A stretch of 64,000 nt of DNA. Origin: Arcuatula senhousia. Its lineage: Eukaryota; Mollusca; Bivalvia; Mytilida; Mytilidae. The position numbers and the translations under genes are program-made. The DNA is taken from contig OZ020313.1 of NCBI GenBank assembly GCA_963971305.1, forward strand, positions 22,641,260 through 22,705,259, given 5' to 3'. Positions 1 to 13,600 of the stretch are shown piece after piece (position 1 is the first letter of the stretch; each line of letters opens with the position of its first letter). The notes beneath the pieces were generated by a model. It was not told the origin of the DNA. It saw only the letters and a program-made list of their open reading frames with translations, and did not search any database.

Positions 1-60
1 CGTTGTTCCGCATCCAATGGAGAGGGTGAAGGTCACTGTGGGAAAATATCTGATAACCAC
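1..60. repeat. Left terminal inverted repeat of the giant element
   Basis: Matches 31467-31528 in inverted orientation over about 60 bases. Differences are one transition (CCAATGG against CCAGTGG) and a 2-base indel after GGTCACT. Similarity stops after GATAACC. Base 1 pairs with base 31528, so the outer end sits at the window edge and may extend a few bases beyond it. Confidence 0.8.
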
Positions 61-2214
61 AAAGAAATAACATGAACCATCACATAACCGTCTCGATCTT
101 TATCGCTGATCATTACCAAGCCAAGATCATAAAGATCTTACCAGTGAAAATTTAAAATCTCGATCTCACAAATTAGAATAAAAAATCGTTATATATCCAA
201 TTTAAGATCTCTATTCCTTCTCACAAAATCTGTTGTTTTGGTAGATATAAAAAAAGGTTGGGGGGGGGGGTCTTCCAAAACAAATCTTACGAATTAAACA
301 AATAATAATAATTAATTAAATTAACTTAATAAGTCTAATATCTATGTAAAAAAATGGAAGTCTAGCAAATAATTACTAGTTACCACTTACATGTATTCAC
401 TTATTCATTAGATATTTGGTCATATCATATAGACATTAGTTTTTACAATGTCTATGGTCATATTTATGCCAATTAGAATTGAACTTTTACTAATTAACGG
501 TCATACAGGTAACTTAATCACATAGTTAGGGCAAAATAAGACCCATGCTATTTTGTCAGTTTTGGCAAATTAGACACTTCCTAATAATAAAACAAGAAGC
601 TTATGTGATACATATATGATATTATATCCTTGTTTTCTCTTCAATTTCACACAGATTCTCTATTCATAGTTGTTTTAATAATAGTAAAAAAACAAATAAC
701 TGTCACAGTCAGGACTTGTCTGTCGACACCATAACAACTCATTAAAGATCTACCTGGGCTTTAAGTATTTTAGCCACACTGTGCACAAACAGTTCGTAAT
801 TTATTAACCCAGTGATAGTGAACTGTATACCAAAAGAAGGTCACTTGACAGAGTAACATTGTACCTCCAAAAGACTATATAATGTCATAGACTTGTATGT
901 AATAGATCAAGTTTGCCAAGTCATTCAACTTGAATATAATGAATAGATTACATTAACCATAATCCAGTGTCTGCAAGCATACCAAAAAAATATCAGATGC
1001 CCAACTACCATACTTTTCACTTAATTTGTTTCCTAATATCTTATAATGTCTGAAAAAAACATCTAAGCCCACATAGTCACTGACTTCATTTCCACAAACA
1101 TGACAAAAGTCTTACAAAAAAGGTTACAGTGACTGCACCGACAGAGAGTAATACCAGTGTCTTGCCTGCAGTGACTATTTGTCACAGGCTAGACAAAAAA
1201 GGGTATCTTCCAAAATATAATAGAGTTTTCAATAGATATTAGCTTCTCTATTACTTACCTGGTAATTCAGTTCTCTTGTTGCAGCAGAGTGTCATAAATG
1301 ATTTTATAATTCTGGTGTAAAAGATGATGTCCGGCACAGAACTGAAGTCAATGAAACAAGAGAACTAGGATACAGTGACTTTATTTCTCCATGAATATGC
1401 ATGATGTGGAACATAACTGGTATACATCATTTACCCTTACCAAGTCAGTTGTCCCTAACATGTTAAGAAACTGTAGCATGAAGAAAATCTTAATTTCATG
1501 TTAGTTTCCAGCCTTTGCTCAATGTGGTTATTCAGAAAACCATGAAACATATATTGCTGCACAGAATCTCTTTATTCAAGAATATTGTAGGTGATATTTT
1601 ATTCAAACAAAGCAAGTTTCTATGAAACTTGCTTATGATGACAGAATCTGATTTTGACTGAATGGTTCAAGAGTTCACTTCTTGTTTATTCATACTGGTA
1701 ACTTAGATACCAACCTCTAGAATGGTTGGTACTTCTTGCTTAAACACACAATGTGTAAGTGGAGTAACTTTTGTCACATGCAATACACATTCAAAAAAAT
1801 AACTAAGACATCAACTATCATCAATTTATTTCAATAAGATTCAGAGATGTATTTATAAATATTCAGTTATAAAATGTAAATAAATCTGACATGTTTAAGT
1901 AGTGTACAAATTGTGCATACAGTTAATTAGACCTGTGAATGTGTCAGAACAACACAGATACCCCGCCCTGTCTACATGTTTGTTTAAAAAAAGTAAACTT
2001 AAAGGTAAAGAGTCTATCATGTGGACAGATGTAAAAAAATAACTCTATATTATGTGCAATGGTCAGTACTTCATGACATAAATTGTGCACAAAATTTCAT
2101 GACTGATTTGTAGTTATTGAGAAATTAATGAAAAATATAGTGTGACAGATGAACAGAAAAACAAACTATCGGACATAAAAACTACATATTTGGCAACTAA
2201 ATTGACAGGTATAA
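61..2214. other. No gene seen; left subterminal part of the giant element
   Basis: A+T-rich sequence without a supported coding exon. Bases ~1100-1200 (TGCCTGCAGTGAC and CACAGGCTAGACAAAA) look like a decayed end of the GTCTCGCCTGCGAC repeat family seen at 21131-22057. Confidence 0.5.
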
Positions 2215-2740
2215 CAAGTAAATCTGTGAGCTAATGCTCACTAGTGATACCCCAGCTCCCCAAACTATGCCTGGCATACAAGTTCAAATGCTTGGTTAAC
2301 AGGAAGTAGTAAACCTAGGAACATAAAATTGATATACTCCATATAGGGCTATAGGATAAAGCTATATGCAAAATATCAGACCTTTATCTCTTGTAATTAC
2401 TGAGAAACTGTGACGAAAATTTTGCATTCATGATCACTATGTGTAAAAATCTAAGTATTCAGTGAACAGGAAGTAGTTGACCTAGGAACATAAAATCAGT
2501 ACACACCATATTTGTCTACAGGATAAAGCAATATATGCAAAATATCAGACCTCTATCTCTTGTAGTTGCTGAGAAAACTTTGCAATCATGTTTCCTAGGC
2601 GTAAAAATCTAAGTATTCGATAAGAAGGAAGTAGTTGACCTAGAAACATACCGTATTTGTCTATAGGATAAAGCTTTATGCAATAAATCATATCTCTAGA
2701 CTTTATCATCATAAAGAAGAAGAACTCTTTGCACAATACA
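2215..2740 (+). repeat. Dispersed repeat, copy 1 (shared with 50770-51560)
   Basis: Begins near CTGTGAGCTAATGCTCACTAG and contains a unit of roughly 165 bases with GGAAGTAGTTGACCTAGGAA, GGATAAAGC and ATATCAGACC. The same units recur at 50770-51560. Confidence 0.75.
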
Positions 2741-2757
2741 TTTGTACTTTACATATC

Positions 2758-4410
2758 CTATACAATATATATCCCAATTGTATACATCATTAACACTTTT
2801 AACTCTATGTCTGATCTATCTATATCATGTTAACATCAACTTTGGTCATCTAAAACATCCACTCTAGTCTCTAGCATCATACACAATACTATACATATAC
2901 TGTACAATATATATCCCAATCATATACATCATAAACACGTCATACACTATGTCTGATCTATCTATATAATGTTAACATCCACTCTGGCCATCTATAACAT
3001 CCACTCTAGACTCTATCTTAATACACAATACTTTACATATACTGTACAATATATATCCCCATCATATACATCATAATCACTTCATACACTATGTCTGATC
3101 TATCTATATCACTTTAACATCCACTCTGGCCATCTATAACATCCACTCTAGTCTCTATCTTCATACACAATACTATACATATACTGTACAATATATATCC
3201 CCATCATATACATCATAAACACTTCATACACTATGTCTGATCTATCTATATCATGTTAACATCCACTCTGGCCATCTATAACATCCACTCTAGACTCTAT
3301 CTTAATACACAATACTTAACATATACTGTACAATATATATCCCCATCATATACATCATAAACACTTCATACACTATGTCTGATCTATCTATATAATGTTA
3401 ACATCCACTCTGGCCATCTATAACATCCACTCTAGTCTCTATCTTAATACACAATACTATACATATACTGTACAATATATATCCCCATCATATACATCAT
3501 AAACACTTCATACATTGTGTCTGATCTATCTATATTACATTAACATCCACTCTGGCCATCTATAACATCCACTCTAGACTCTATCTTAATACACAATACT
3601 ATACATATACTGTACAATATATATCCCCATCATATACATCATAAACACTTCATACACTATGTCTGATCTATCTATATCATGTTAACATCCACTCTGTCCA
3701 TCTATAACATCCACTCTAGTCTCTATCTTAATACACAATACTTTACATATACTGTACAATATATATCCCCATCATATACATCATAAACACTTCATACACT
3801 ATGTCTGATCTATCTATATAATGTTAACATCCACTCTGGCCATCTATAACATCCATTCTAGTCTCTATCTTAATACACAATACTTTACATATACTGTACA
3901 ATATATATCCCCATCATATACATCATAAACACTTCATACACTATGTCTGATCTATCTATATCACATTAACATCCACTCTGGCCATCTATAACATCCACTC
4001 TAGACTCTATCTTAATACACAATACTTTACATATACTGTACAATATATATCCCCATCATATACATCATAATCACTTCATACACTATGTCTGATCTATCTA
4101 TATCATGTTAACATCAACTCTGGCCATCTATAACATCCATTCTAGTCTCTATCTTAATACACAATACTATACATATCATGTACAATATATATCCCCATCA
4201 TATACATCATAAACACTTCATACACTATGTCTGATCTATCTATATCATGTTAACATCCACTCTGGCCATCTATAACATCCACTCTAGTCTCTATCTTAAT
4301 ACACAATACTATACATATCATGTACAATATATTTCAATGTCTTATACATCATAAACAATTAATACATTATGTCTGATCTATCTATCTATATCATGTTACA
4401 CAAAACTGTA
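2758..4410 (+). repeat. ~142 bp satellite array A (about 12 units)
   Basis: Direct repeats marked by CTATGTCTGATCTATCTATAT and CCATCTATAACATCCACTCT recur every 142-144 bases. It lies just past the stop codon of the transposase-USP gene. The unit nearest 4400 (variant TTAATACATTATGTCTG) is the inverted counterpart of the first unit of array B at 12825. Confidence 0.95.
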
Positions 4411-4505
4411 CATGTGCATACATGTATACTGTACAAAATATATCCCTTTCATAAATTTCTGCTTAATTATGTGGATTGTCTCCATACACTCTCCACTCTA
4501 GTCAT

Positions 4506-4601
4506 CTATTCGGTCACATACGGTCTCTTTAAAGTTCTATAAAATAACATTGTTGGTTGGCCATCAATTACACCAAGGAAACCTGTTGATAACTTTTGAA
4601 T
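4506..4601 (-). CDS. Exon 25 of transposase-USP gene: C-terminal exon
   Basis: Acceptor ctttcag; 31 codons then TAG. GQPTMLFYRTLKRPYVTE matches the final USP strand '(a)YlLfYr'. The protein ends a few residues after the USP fold. Confidence 0.87.
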   Translation of the reverse strand: MQKLSTGFLGVIDGQPTMLFYRTLKRPYVTE

Positions 4602-7600
4602 CTGAAAGAAAAAAAATATGATATAAATTACAATAACATACATGTATAAATGAAAAAATAGAGAGGTGAAGAATAAGAAGTGAATATTCATGACAGCTGT
4701 ATTTGTTTTTTTTTTGTATTCTTTAATTTTCTGTAAATTAGTCCTATGGATTTTCCCTTGGGACTTCCTCATCAGATTTTGATGCACTTTAATGCCACCC
4801 TAATTTCTGTTTTTGTCTGACTTCTTAATATATATCTATATATGTACATGTATATATACTGAATTAAGTTTACAAATATTTATATGAAGTGTGAAAATGT
4901 TGATTGAAAAATAAAAGACTTTTTGTATATCAAATAATTTTCAAATGAACCAAGTGACCTATAGACAAACCTTCATGTCATCCACTCTATACCAATCAGT
5001 ACCAAACTTCACCAGTGTGATATAGTGCCCCGTGCTGAGGGTCTGGCCCTTATGAATCACCACACCAAACAAGTCAAGTTTGTGTTCTTCTTTCTGTTAT
5101 AGATCAGAATTTATATTATTACAGTTACAATGCTTTTACTTTGTGTGAAAACAACAAAACAAATTAAAAGAACATGTGATACCAGGCTTTAAATTTTCAT
5201 AAAATCATGAGCATTTGCAGCCCCTAACAAGGACTATAATAAAAACATTTCAGAAAATAAGCAATGCAGTTGCACAAACTTTAGAAAACACATCAGATGG
5301 ATTGCATATTTTGGTAGATTTGTTTGTGTATAAAAGCTATCTCAATTTACTTAAAACAAGAGTTAACACTAAAGTATGTCTCCCCTGTCTGCACGTTCTG
5401 AAACAAAAATTCCTTGATTATTTCCACTATATTTTGGATAAATATATGAGTACTTCTAGTTTCTGAGATCATAAGGTGTTCATAAACCTTAATATTGATA
5501 TTAAATGTATTGAACATAGTCAAAGTCACTCAACCAGAAAATCAAGGTCAAGGTCAAAATATGAGGATGCAAATGTGCTAAGCTTCTATACATACATACC
5601 AAGTTTCATTAACCTACGACTTATAGTTCTTGAGACATGAATGTGCTCATAAAACTTTAACATTGCTATTATGTCCATTGAAAATGGTCAAAGTCACTCA
5701 AATGGAAAATCAAGGTCAAGGTCAAAAGATGAGGATGCAAATATATTAAGCTGCTACTGAGGCATATGCACCCCAAGTTTTATTAACATAAGACTTATAG
5801 TTCTTGAGATATGGAGGTGCTAATAAAACCTTAAAAAAAGGTATTACTGCTGCCACAGCCTGTAAAGTAACACCTATGTCCTGCAAATTATAAAATGAAA
5901 CTACAAAATATTGTATTCAATCCTATAATAATTAACTGTTTAAACTAAGTGAAATTGAAATGTGTCTTGAAATTATTAAATGCTATGCATACCCCATTTT
6001 CTACAACATATTGTCTCAGATTTAAGTTGAGGTGAAGGTCAATTTTTTTCATTACTTTTTTCCTTGCGTTTGTAAACCTACAAAATAAAAATGGATTACA
6101 GTTCCAGTCATTACATAATTTCATACATTTTAGAATTGTATGTCTATTGCACTATTGAAATTAAAATGTGAAAGTATTCTCTAATCTTGTTAAATCAGAT
6201 AAAAGCTTAATTATTAATGGCAGTGTTTATATTTTATTATTATAAATTCATTGAAACATTATACTTTTATTTATTAGCTATACATTGTATTTATATCTTT
6301 AGTAGGCTTTAAAATAACTGCCATTCTTTACTGTCGATAGATTTATACCTTTGATGTCTAACAGAAAAAATTCATAGTCTAATCTTAACTCTTAGCCACA
6401 GATGGCCTCCCCTAATTGAAACATTTTGTATGTACACATAAAAATGGCAAGATATGGACCAAGAACCTAACCAAAGTCATTTGGGCATAAAATGTAGGTC
6501 AACATTACCTTATACTTTGTGGACTGTGTTATACATGCACTTCCCAAGACACATATACTGGTGAAATATCATAACCTTACTACATGAAGTACCCAAGATA
6601 TGAACCGAAACAAAGAGCTTAACTAAGGTGTTATGCAGCCCACTGTCGTTGTCAAGTCACACTGTCATTTATAGTAGCTATTTTACAAATAATTAGTATA
6701 TACCTATTGAGGTTTAGCACCAAATTCTTTGGAACAGATTTTAGCTGCAATAATCTGCTATGTTCTGTGTTTTTTCTACAACTGTGGAAAAAAATAAAAA
6801 ATATGAAAATTACTTAAAGAAATAACCTGATAATTGTTTGTGTACTCAAATATACTGTAACAAAAACTTTTGTCATTGCAAATTGTATAATGAGTTACTC
6901 AGGTTATACAAAATTCATATCAAAAATTATGTTCATAACATTTCATGTAGATTTTATATAATCAAAAGAAAAACAAAGTTATCCCCCCCACAAAAATTTC
7001 ACTTCACAAAAAACTTATAATATAATCATGTGAAAATTTCAATGTTTATAGTGAATAGTAATAATTATAGCATAACTGTTACTGAACAAACTTCATTATT
7101 GTTAAGAGCCTAGGATGTTGCTTTACCATAAACACGTTTTGTCAACTTTTTCTTCACTAAAATGTTCTTCTAAACACTGGCTTAATGTCTGATGCTGCAA
7201 TGAAAAGAAAAAAGTACATTAATTATCTATGACTAAACAACAGGGACCTTCTTTATCCCGATATGACTTAAACTTGGATGCATTCTATACATCATACTCC
7301 ATGCTCTTTGCCTTCTGAATAAGTTAACCACACCAACAACTTTTAGAAAAGTAGTCAAATGATATTTGAACAAAAGTTTATTTTAATAAATGGTCGACTT
7401 AACTATGGGACAAAGCAATAAAAAAAAGCTTAATTTCATTTAAATTTATTCTGATTCTGCAATAGATCACTGTGTCTGATTTGAAAATATTGATTTCTTG
7501 ATTTGACACTGAAAGAGAAATTACCTTTACAATAGAGAGTGGTAAATCTGTAAACGGTGCTGTAGAGTTGGATTTGGACCCACATGTTTTGCAAGAATCT

Positions 7601-10600
7601 GTAATAATAAAAACTTGTTTCAAAAACTGATATAGATGCGCAACTGGCCTGGAAAGAAAAGACGCTTAATAACTCCATGGTAAAACTGTAGACCAGTAAA
7701 TACAATCTTAGGCCACACAGAATCATTGTTCTTATGATGTTTATATTTTTAAAAGGGAGGGAGCAAGCGAAATATTTTTTATTAATTTTTATTCTAATAT
7801 CCTCATTTATTTTAGGCCCGCGGCATGTTTTTAATTTAAAAAAATCACTATACAAATTTAAACAGTCTTTACTTTTCAATTTTGACATGAGGGCAATTGG
7901 AAGAACAATAAGTTCTGTCTGGCCTCTACTTAATGACTGGTCACCAGTCAATTATTTCTGACTTTGTAATATAAATCCTACCTAAAGCACAGGGAATATT
8001 AAGCTTTGCCTTATGAAAAGAAAATTTTGCAATATGTATTCAAATAATATTACATGCATGCAATTAACTTACATGAATATTGTAACTGGCCGTAGAAAAT
8101 CCGACGTTCATCACTCATGCAGGTTAATCTAAAAAAGGAATAAAATACTTATAGTACAACTAATAAGGAGGGGTGAATATGAATTTAAAAGTCAAAATTA
8201 TTGAATAAAGCCAGTATTCCACGAGTGTATGGTTTAAATATCATTTGTCATTTGAACTGCTTACTCTTCCAGAGCACCTGAGTTTACTCATTACTATTTG
8301 AGTTGATGTTGCTTGTTGTCATTCAGTTGTTTTTTTTTTTTTTGTAATTTTATGTTGTTTGTATCTTTGAATGTCTTTGTTGAACTCGTTTTCTGGTTTT
8401 GTCTTCAAAATTTCAGACTTGCCTCATTGCTTCTCTAAGGTATAAACTTACTTGTTAAAGCATTTGGCCTGTACTTCCTCCATGATTTTGGTGTACATTT
8501 CATAGGGGTCTTGTTGTTGACCAACTGTATAATTTGGCCACACCTCTATTATGATAAAAAAAACCACATTAATTACAAACCTGTGGCCATGTTCATATGT
8601 AAAGACATCATCATCATATTTTGTGTCAGGGTGAGTGCAATTAAACATATTAGCAATGATTCATAATCCTACAAACTCAGGCCAAAACAATGCAAAGCAT
8701 ATTTGTCCAACCATCACTAGGTTCCTACATTGCCTTTATTTAAGCATGGGACAATGAAACGCAAAAAAACGTAATAAAATCAATATTATTTCTGACAGAA
8801 TATAGTACATGTATATGCAGTTACAAGATAAAACAAGTCTAGATAATTTTGGATAATCTTAATGCATCTGTTATATCATGTCCATGTTGAATTAAAACAT
8901 TAACAGGCTAATAAAAAAATCCTAATATAAATTGTTTTCTTACTTGTCATTTTCTCACATAAAGGCTGTGCTGTAATTGGCCCCATTTCAAAAAATTCTT
9001 TTAGTCCACATGTAAAACAGAAATTATCTGAAATGGAAGAAAATAGATTATTTCCATGTTGAATGCATTAAAAACTTAAACAATTTCTTATTGCAAGCAA
9101 AAGAAGAAAAGCATTTTCTATACTACTAAAGAGCAGAATGCCGAGGAGACAAAATTCTAAGTTGGTTCAAAAACAGGAAGTATTGCAAACACATTACACC
9201 ATATGAGACCCCTACCTGAAGCTGTATACCAAATATCAATAGCCTACAATTAATAATTGCTAAGAAACAAGGGGTTGCACTTAGTTGTGCTAAGCATAAC
9301 CCCACTGAGCTGGAATGGGTAGGCACGGTACAACTCATCATGGTGAAGCTGTTTGATATCAATCCCTTTAGTAGAAGCTGAGATATTTTGTTTTACAAAA
9401 ACATTCCCATTGTTTACCCTTAAAAAGTCTAAGTTGGCTCAGAAAAGTTGTGTACTTCATCAATCCCTTCAGTAGAAGCTGAGAACAGAAAGACTGATAG
9501 AGGGACAAGGTGATTGCAATATAGCCCCCTTTCTTACAATTGGGGGTATAATATGTCCTTCCATTGAGCAAAGCAGGACATGGAAATGCTAGTCTACATC
9601 TACATGTATAAGTGCATCTGTCACAATTTTTTTCATATTTATCTGTTATAAAACTCTACAAGTAAAATTACAATAGCACCTAATACTGTCTTCTTTTGCT
9701 TTATAAAACTATTAACATGAAATATATGCAAGAAAGACATAATCCACATATTGGCAGGACATTGATAAATGTTAAAAACAAACTTTTCACTGTGTGTAAA
9801 GGGCTTTTCCGGATTAACCTTCATCACCAATAGGCCACAATACATACTTAAGCAAAAAAATAATAAAAAGAGAGGTGTCCATGGGACACGAATGCCCCCA
9901 CTGGCTCCCAATAAAAAGCTGAAGTCCAACAGGTCTTTAAGTCACTTAGGACATATAGTTGAAGTCCAACAGGTCTTAAAGTCGCTTAGGGCGTAAAGTT
10001 GGTCATGCTGAACCATCCCACATAGTTTCAAATCATTCCCATTTGCAGTTTCTGAGAAAAGCGTGACATAAATTTGGATGGAAGGACAGACATAATGCCC
10101 CCAAATATGTGGTTGCGGGGCATAAAAAGTATTATAACAACCCAATACTTAATGTCCCTTTATCAAACCTTTGCAGTTCTTGTGATGCTGCAGAACTTTA
10201 TGCATGTCTGCCAATCGAAGACACTGCAGTAAGGAATTGGCAAAACATAGATTCATTCTAGGGGGATTCAGTAGTCCACCTCCAGGGAATGGATCTAAAA
10301 AATAAACATTGGTACAAAATAAAATCCCCCCTTACTATGTAATTGACATTTATTGTTTTTTTTTAATTTCTTATAATTTTTCTTCTTCCACCTTGAAGTT
10401 ATTCATGTTGCAAAAATTGTATTTTTTCTGAAAATCTCTTAGTAATTGTGATTTTTTAAATTGCTGTTTGTTTATGTTAGTTGTGTCGTGTACATTTATT
10501 CCACATCTCAATATCGTCTATGCTCTGTGGGGATAATATTTACCTGGAGAACATTTTTTTAATTCAGCCATTTTTCTTTCTTTAAACTGCATGGCTTTTT

Positions 10601-13600
10601 CTGTGAATCTAACTTTTCCTAAAATAAAAACATAGGTAATCTATCGATTACAAAGCTCACCTCGTTGTGGCACTTGTCAATAAGCGTGAATGGACTTTAA
10701 CCATTTTTCTGAAGAGGTCATCCATGCAGAAAAAGTAGGTCACAGCCTGCATCTGAAGCATGCATTGTGTTTTATCAGTAATTTGTACATTTTTCCTTTG
10801 ATGTGTACTGGCTGATAAAGTCTGTCTCACGAACAGGTGTGTATCACCGAAATTATCGGGTCAGTACGTTACGTCACAATTAATTACCCATAAAGAGAAT
10901 ATGTTTCTTCGGGTTCACCAAAACAAGTGATAAAATCGATCTCAAAATAAACTAGAAAAACTGTGAGCCGCAGCTCACAAATAAATACCCCCCACCCCCC
11001 CAAAACATTAATCAGATAAAATTTAGAATAGGAGATGCACATCTACATTATGTCAAAAAGATTGTGTGTAAGTTTCATGAAAATCCATCAATGGGTTTAG
11101 GAGGAGTTGTGGATAAGAGATGGGTACCCCCATGTAGTCTATGGCTTAGTCCATGTCTTGGTATAGAAAACCCTAAAAAGCGGGAATGGACTTTAACCAT
11201 TTTTCTGTAAGTGGTCATTCATTTGGAAAATATAGGTCACATCTAGCATTCGAAGCATGCATGGTGCTTAGCATCACTATGTGCATGTACCATGCCAATA
11301 TGATTGATGTGGCACTTGTCAATATCCGTGTATGGATCTTAACCATTCTTTGGTATGTGGGTGCGGACTCCAACACCAGGGGTATCATATAAGCCCCCCT
11401 CACTTTCGTGAGGTGAGCTAACAAAAATACAATGTATAAGTGTATTGCAAAGTTCTGTCCTTCCTGTATTACCTGAAAAAGTCTATATCTCCTTGAATAA
11501 AAAAATATGTATAATGAATATGCCACTATATCCTAATATACACTTGAAATAAATTATTTTAAATTGTCTAATTGCAGTACCTTCACCATATGCAAGCAAA
11601 AAATCAGTTAAATGATTCTACCGACGAAAGAAGAGTTATATGTGTGTTTTCATAAATAACACAATGATTGTATTAAATTAAAATATGATTTTATTCTCTA
11701 CAATCAATAATTACCTGGCTTATCATTCTTATTTTTGGATACTCCTGACAATGCTGAAAATAAAATCAAATATGAATAAACAGTCGGCCAAAAGTTAAGC
11801 ACCAGCACAATTTAAAATAGCACCCTTGTTTCCTATGTTATTGAAAGATTCTGATCTTTTGCATATAATAACCTTTTGAAAATTAGAACAGTTTTGCATC
11901 TAATAAAAAGTGAGAATAAAGATACATTTTGAAAACATTAATGCCTTATATCGAGTGATTTTACCCAATTCTGAATTCAAGTTTAAGAGAGCAAAAAAGC
12001 AAAAGAATAATTCAGGCAAATCTTGGTGTCAAAGAATCTAACACATGACAACTCTTTGAAATGGTGTGTTGCCAGTCGTGAAAACAAAAAATGAGAAGAT
12101 TCAATGGTTTTTGCAGTTTTGGGGACCTGCCAAAAAATGTCTGCTTTTTCCTGACTTTCCGGCCACGTGGATTTTCAAATGCTTGATTTTTCTAAAATAT
12201 GCATGGAAATAAATATGTTACTAATGGATGATGTAAGTTTGGTTTGTTTTAAAGATTCATCAGAAAAATTAGGCGGAAAAAAATTATTTTCAGGATTTCT
12301 AGAAAACGCTGTCATCTGCTATGGAAACCACTTGGCATATCACAAACCATAGAGGAAATTGGAAATACATTTTACCTGTTTGTAATCGGTCTTTAATCAT
12401 TTTTTCTACTTTCGCTTGTCTAACCCTGGGATCAGCATCTCTGGGAATCAATACATCTCCTTTTTCAACTACAATGATAAAGTATGATCATAATAATTAA
12501 AGTGAACAATATCAGACAAAACCATGACAGAAATTTTATGGTTGCAATGATAGATTGACACTGACTGTTGTAAAATAGTTAGTTTATTTCTTTATTCTTT
12601 ACTCTCTTAAAGTTCAGTCTTTCAGCACCATTTAACATAACAATTGTTTTTTTTACATCACTTGGAAAAATAAATCAATAATAGTAAGAGTACATTGGTA
12701 AACTTGAACATGTTCAAGTATTTGCAAGCATATAATATATAATGAGGTGATATATTGAGAACACATTTCAAGAAATATACAAAAGAATAACTTAAAATTG
12801 ATGGTGTAGTGATTAACGTGTCGGGCTAGATAGATCAGACATAATGTATTAATTGTTTATGATGTATAAGACATTGAAATATATTGTACATGATATGTAT
12901 AGTATTGTGTATTAAGATAGAGACTAGAATGGATGTTATAGATGGCCAGAGTGGATGTTAACATTATATAGATAGATCAGACATAGTGTATGAAGTGTTT
13001 ATGATGTATATGATGGGGATATATATTGTACAGTATATGTAAAGTATTGTGTATTAAGATAGAGTCTAGAGTGGATGTTATAGATGGCCAGAGTGGATGT
13101 TAATGTGATATAGATAGATCAGACATAGTGTATGAAGTGTTTATGATGTATATGATGGGGATATATATTGTACAGTATATGTAAAGTATTGTGTATTAAG
13201 ATAGAGTCTAGAGTGGATGTTATAGATGGCCAGAGTGGATGTTAACATGATATAGATAGATCAGACATAGTGTATGAAGTGTTTATGATGTATAAGACAT
13301 TGAAATATATTGTACATGATATGTATAGTATTGTGTATTAAGATAGAGATTAGAGTGGATGTTATAGATGGCCAGAGTGGATGTTAACATGATATAGATA
13401 GATCAGACATAGTGTATGAAGTGTTTATGATGTATAAGACATTGAAATATATTGTACATGATATGTATAGTATTGTGTATTAAGATAGAGACTAGAGTGG
13501 ATGTTATAGATGGCCAGAGTGGATGTTAACATGATATAGATAGATCAGACATAGTGTATGAAGTGTTTATGATGTATAAGACATTGAAATATATTGTACA

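Noticed and set aside
2758..4410. CRISPR-like regular repeats
   Set aside because: The whole ~142 base unit is repeated without unique spacers; it is a satellite array in a eukaryote.
6704..6775. Alternative acceptor (ttgtag) for exon 22
   Set aside because: It would create a TGA at the junction with exon 21; the upstream cacag acceptor restores the conserved Cys pair.
11186..11526. Overlapping frames of 68 and 103 codons
   Set aside because: They fall in a dispersed repeat and have no recognisable protein.
12800..12827. tRNA-like box (GTGTAGTGATTAACGTGTCG)
   Set aside because: It resembles a tRNA D-arm/A box, but no cloverleaf or B box follows before the satellite starts; at most a SINE remnant.
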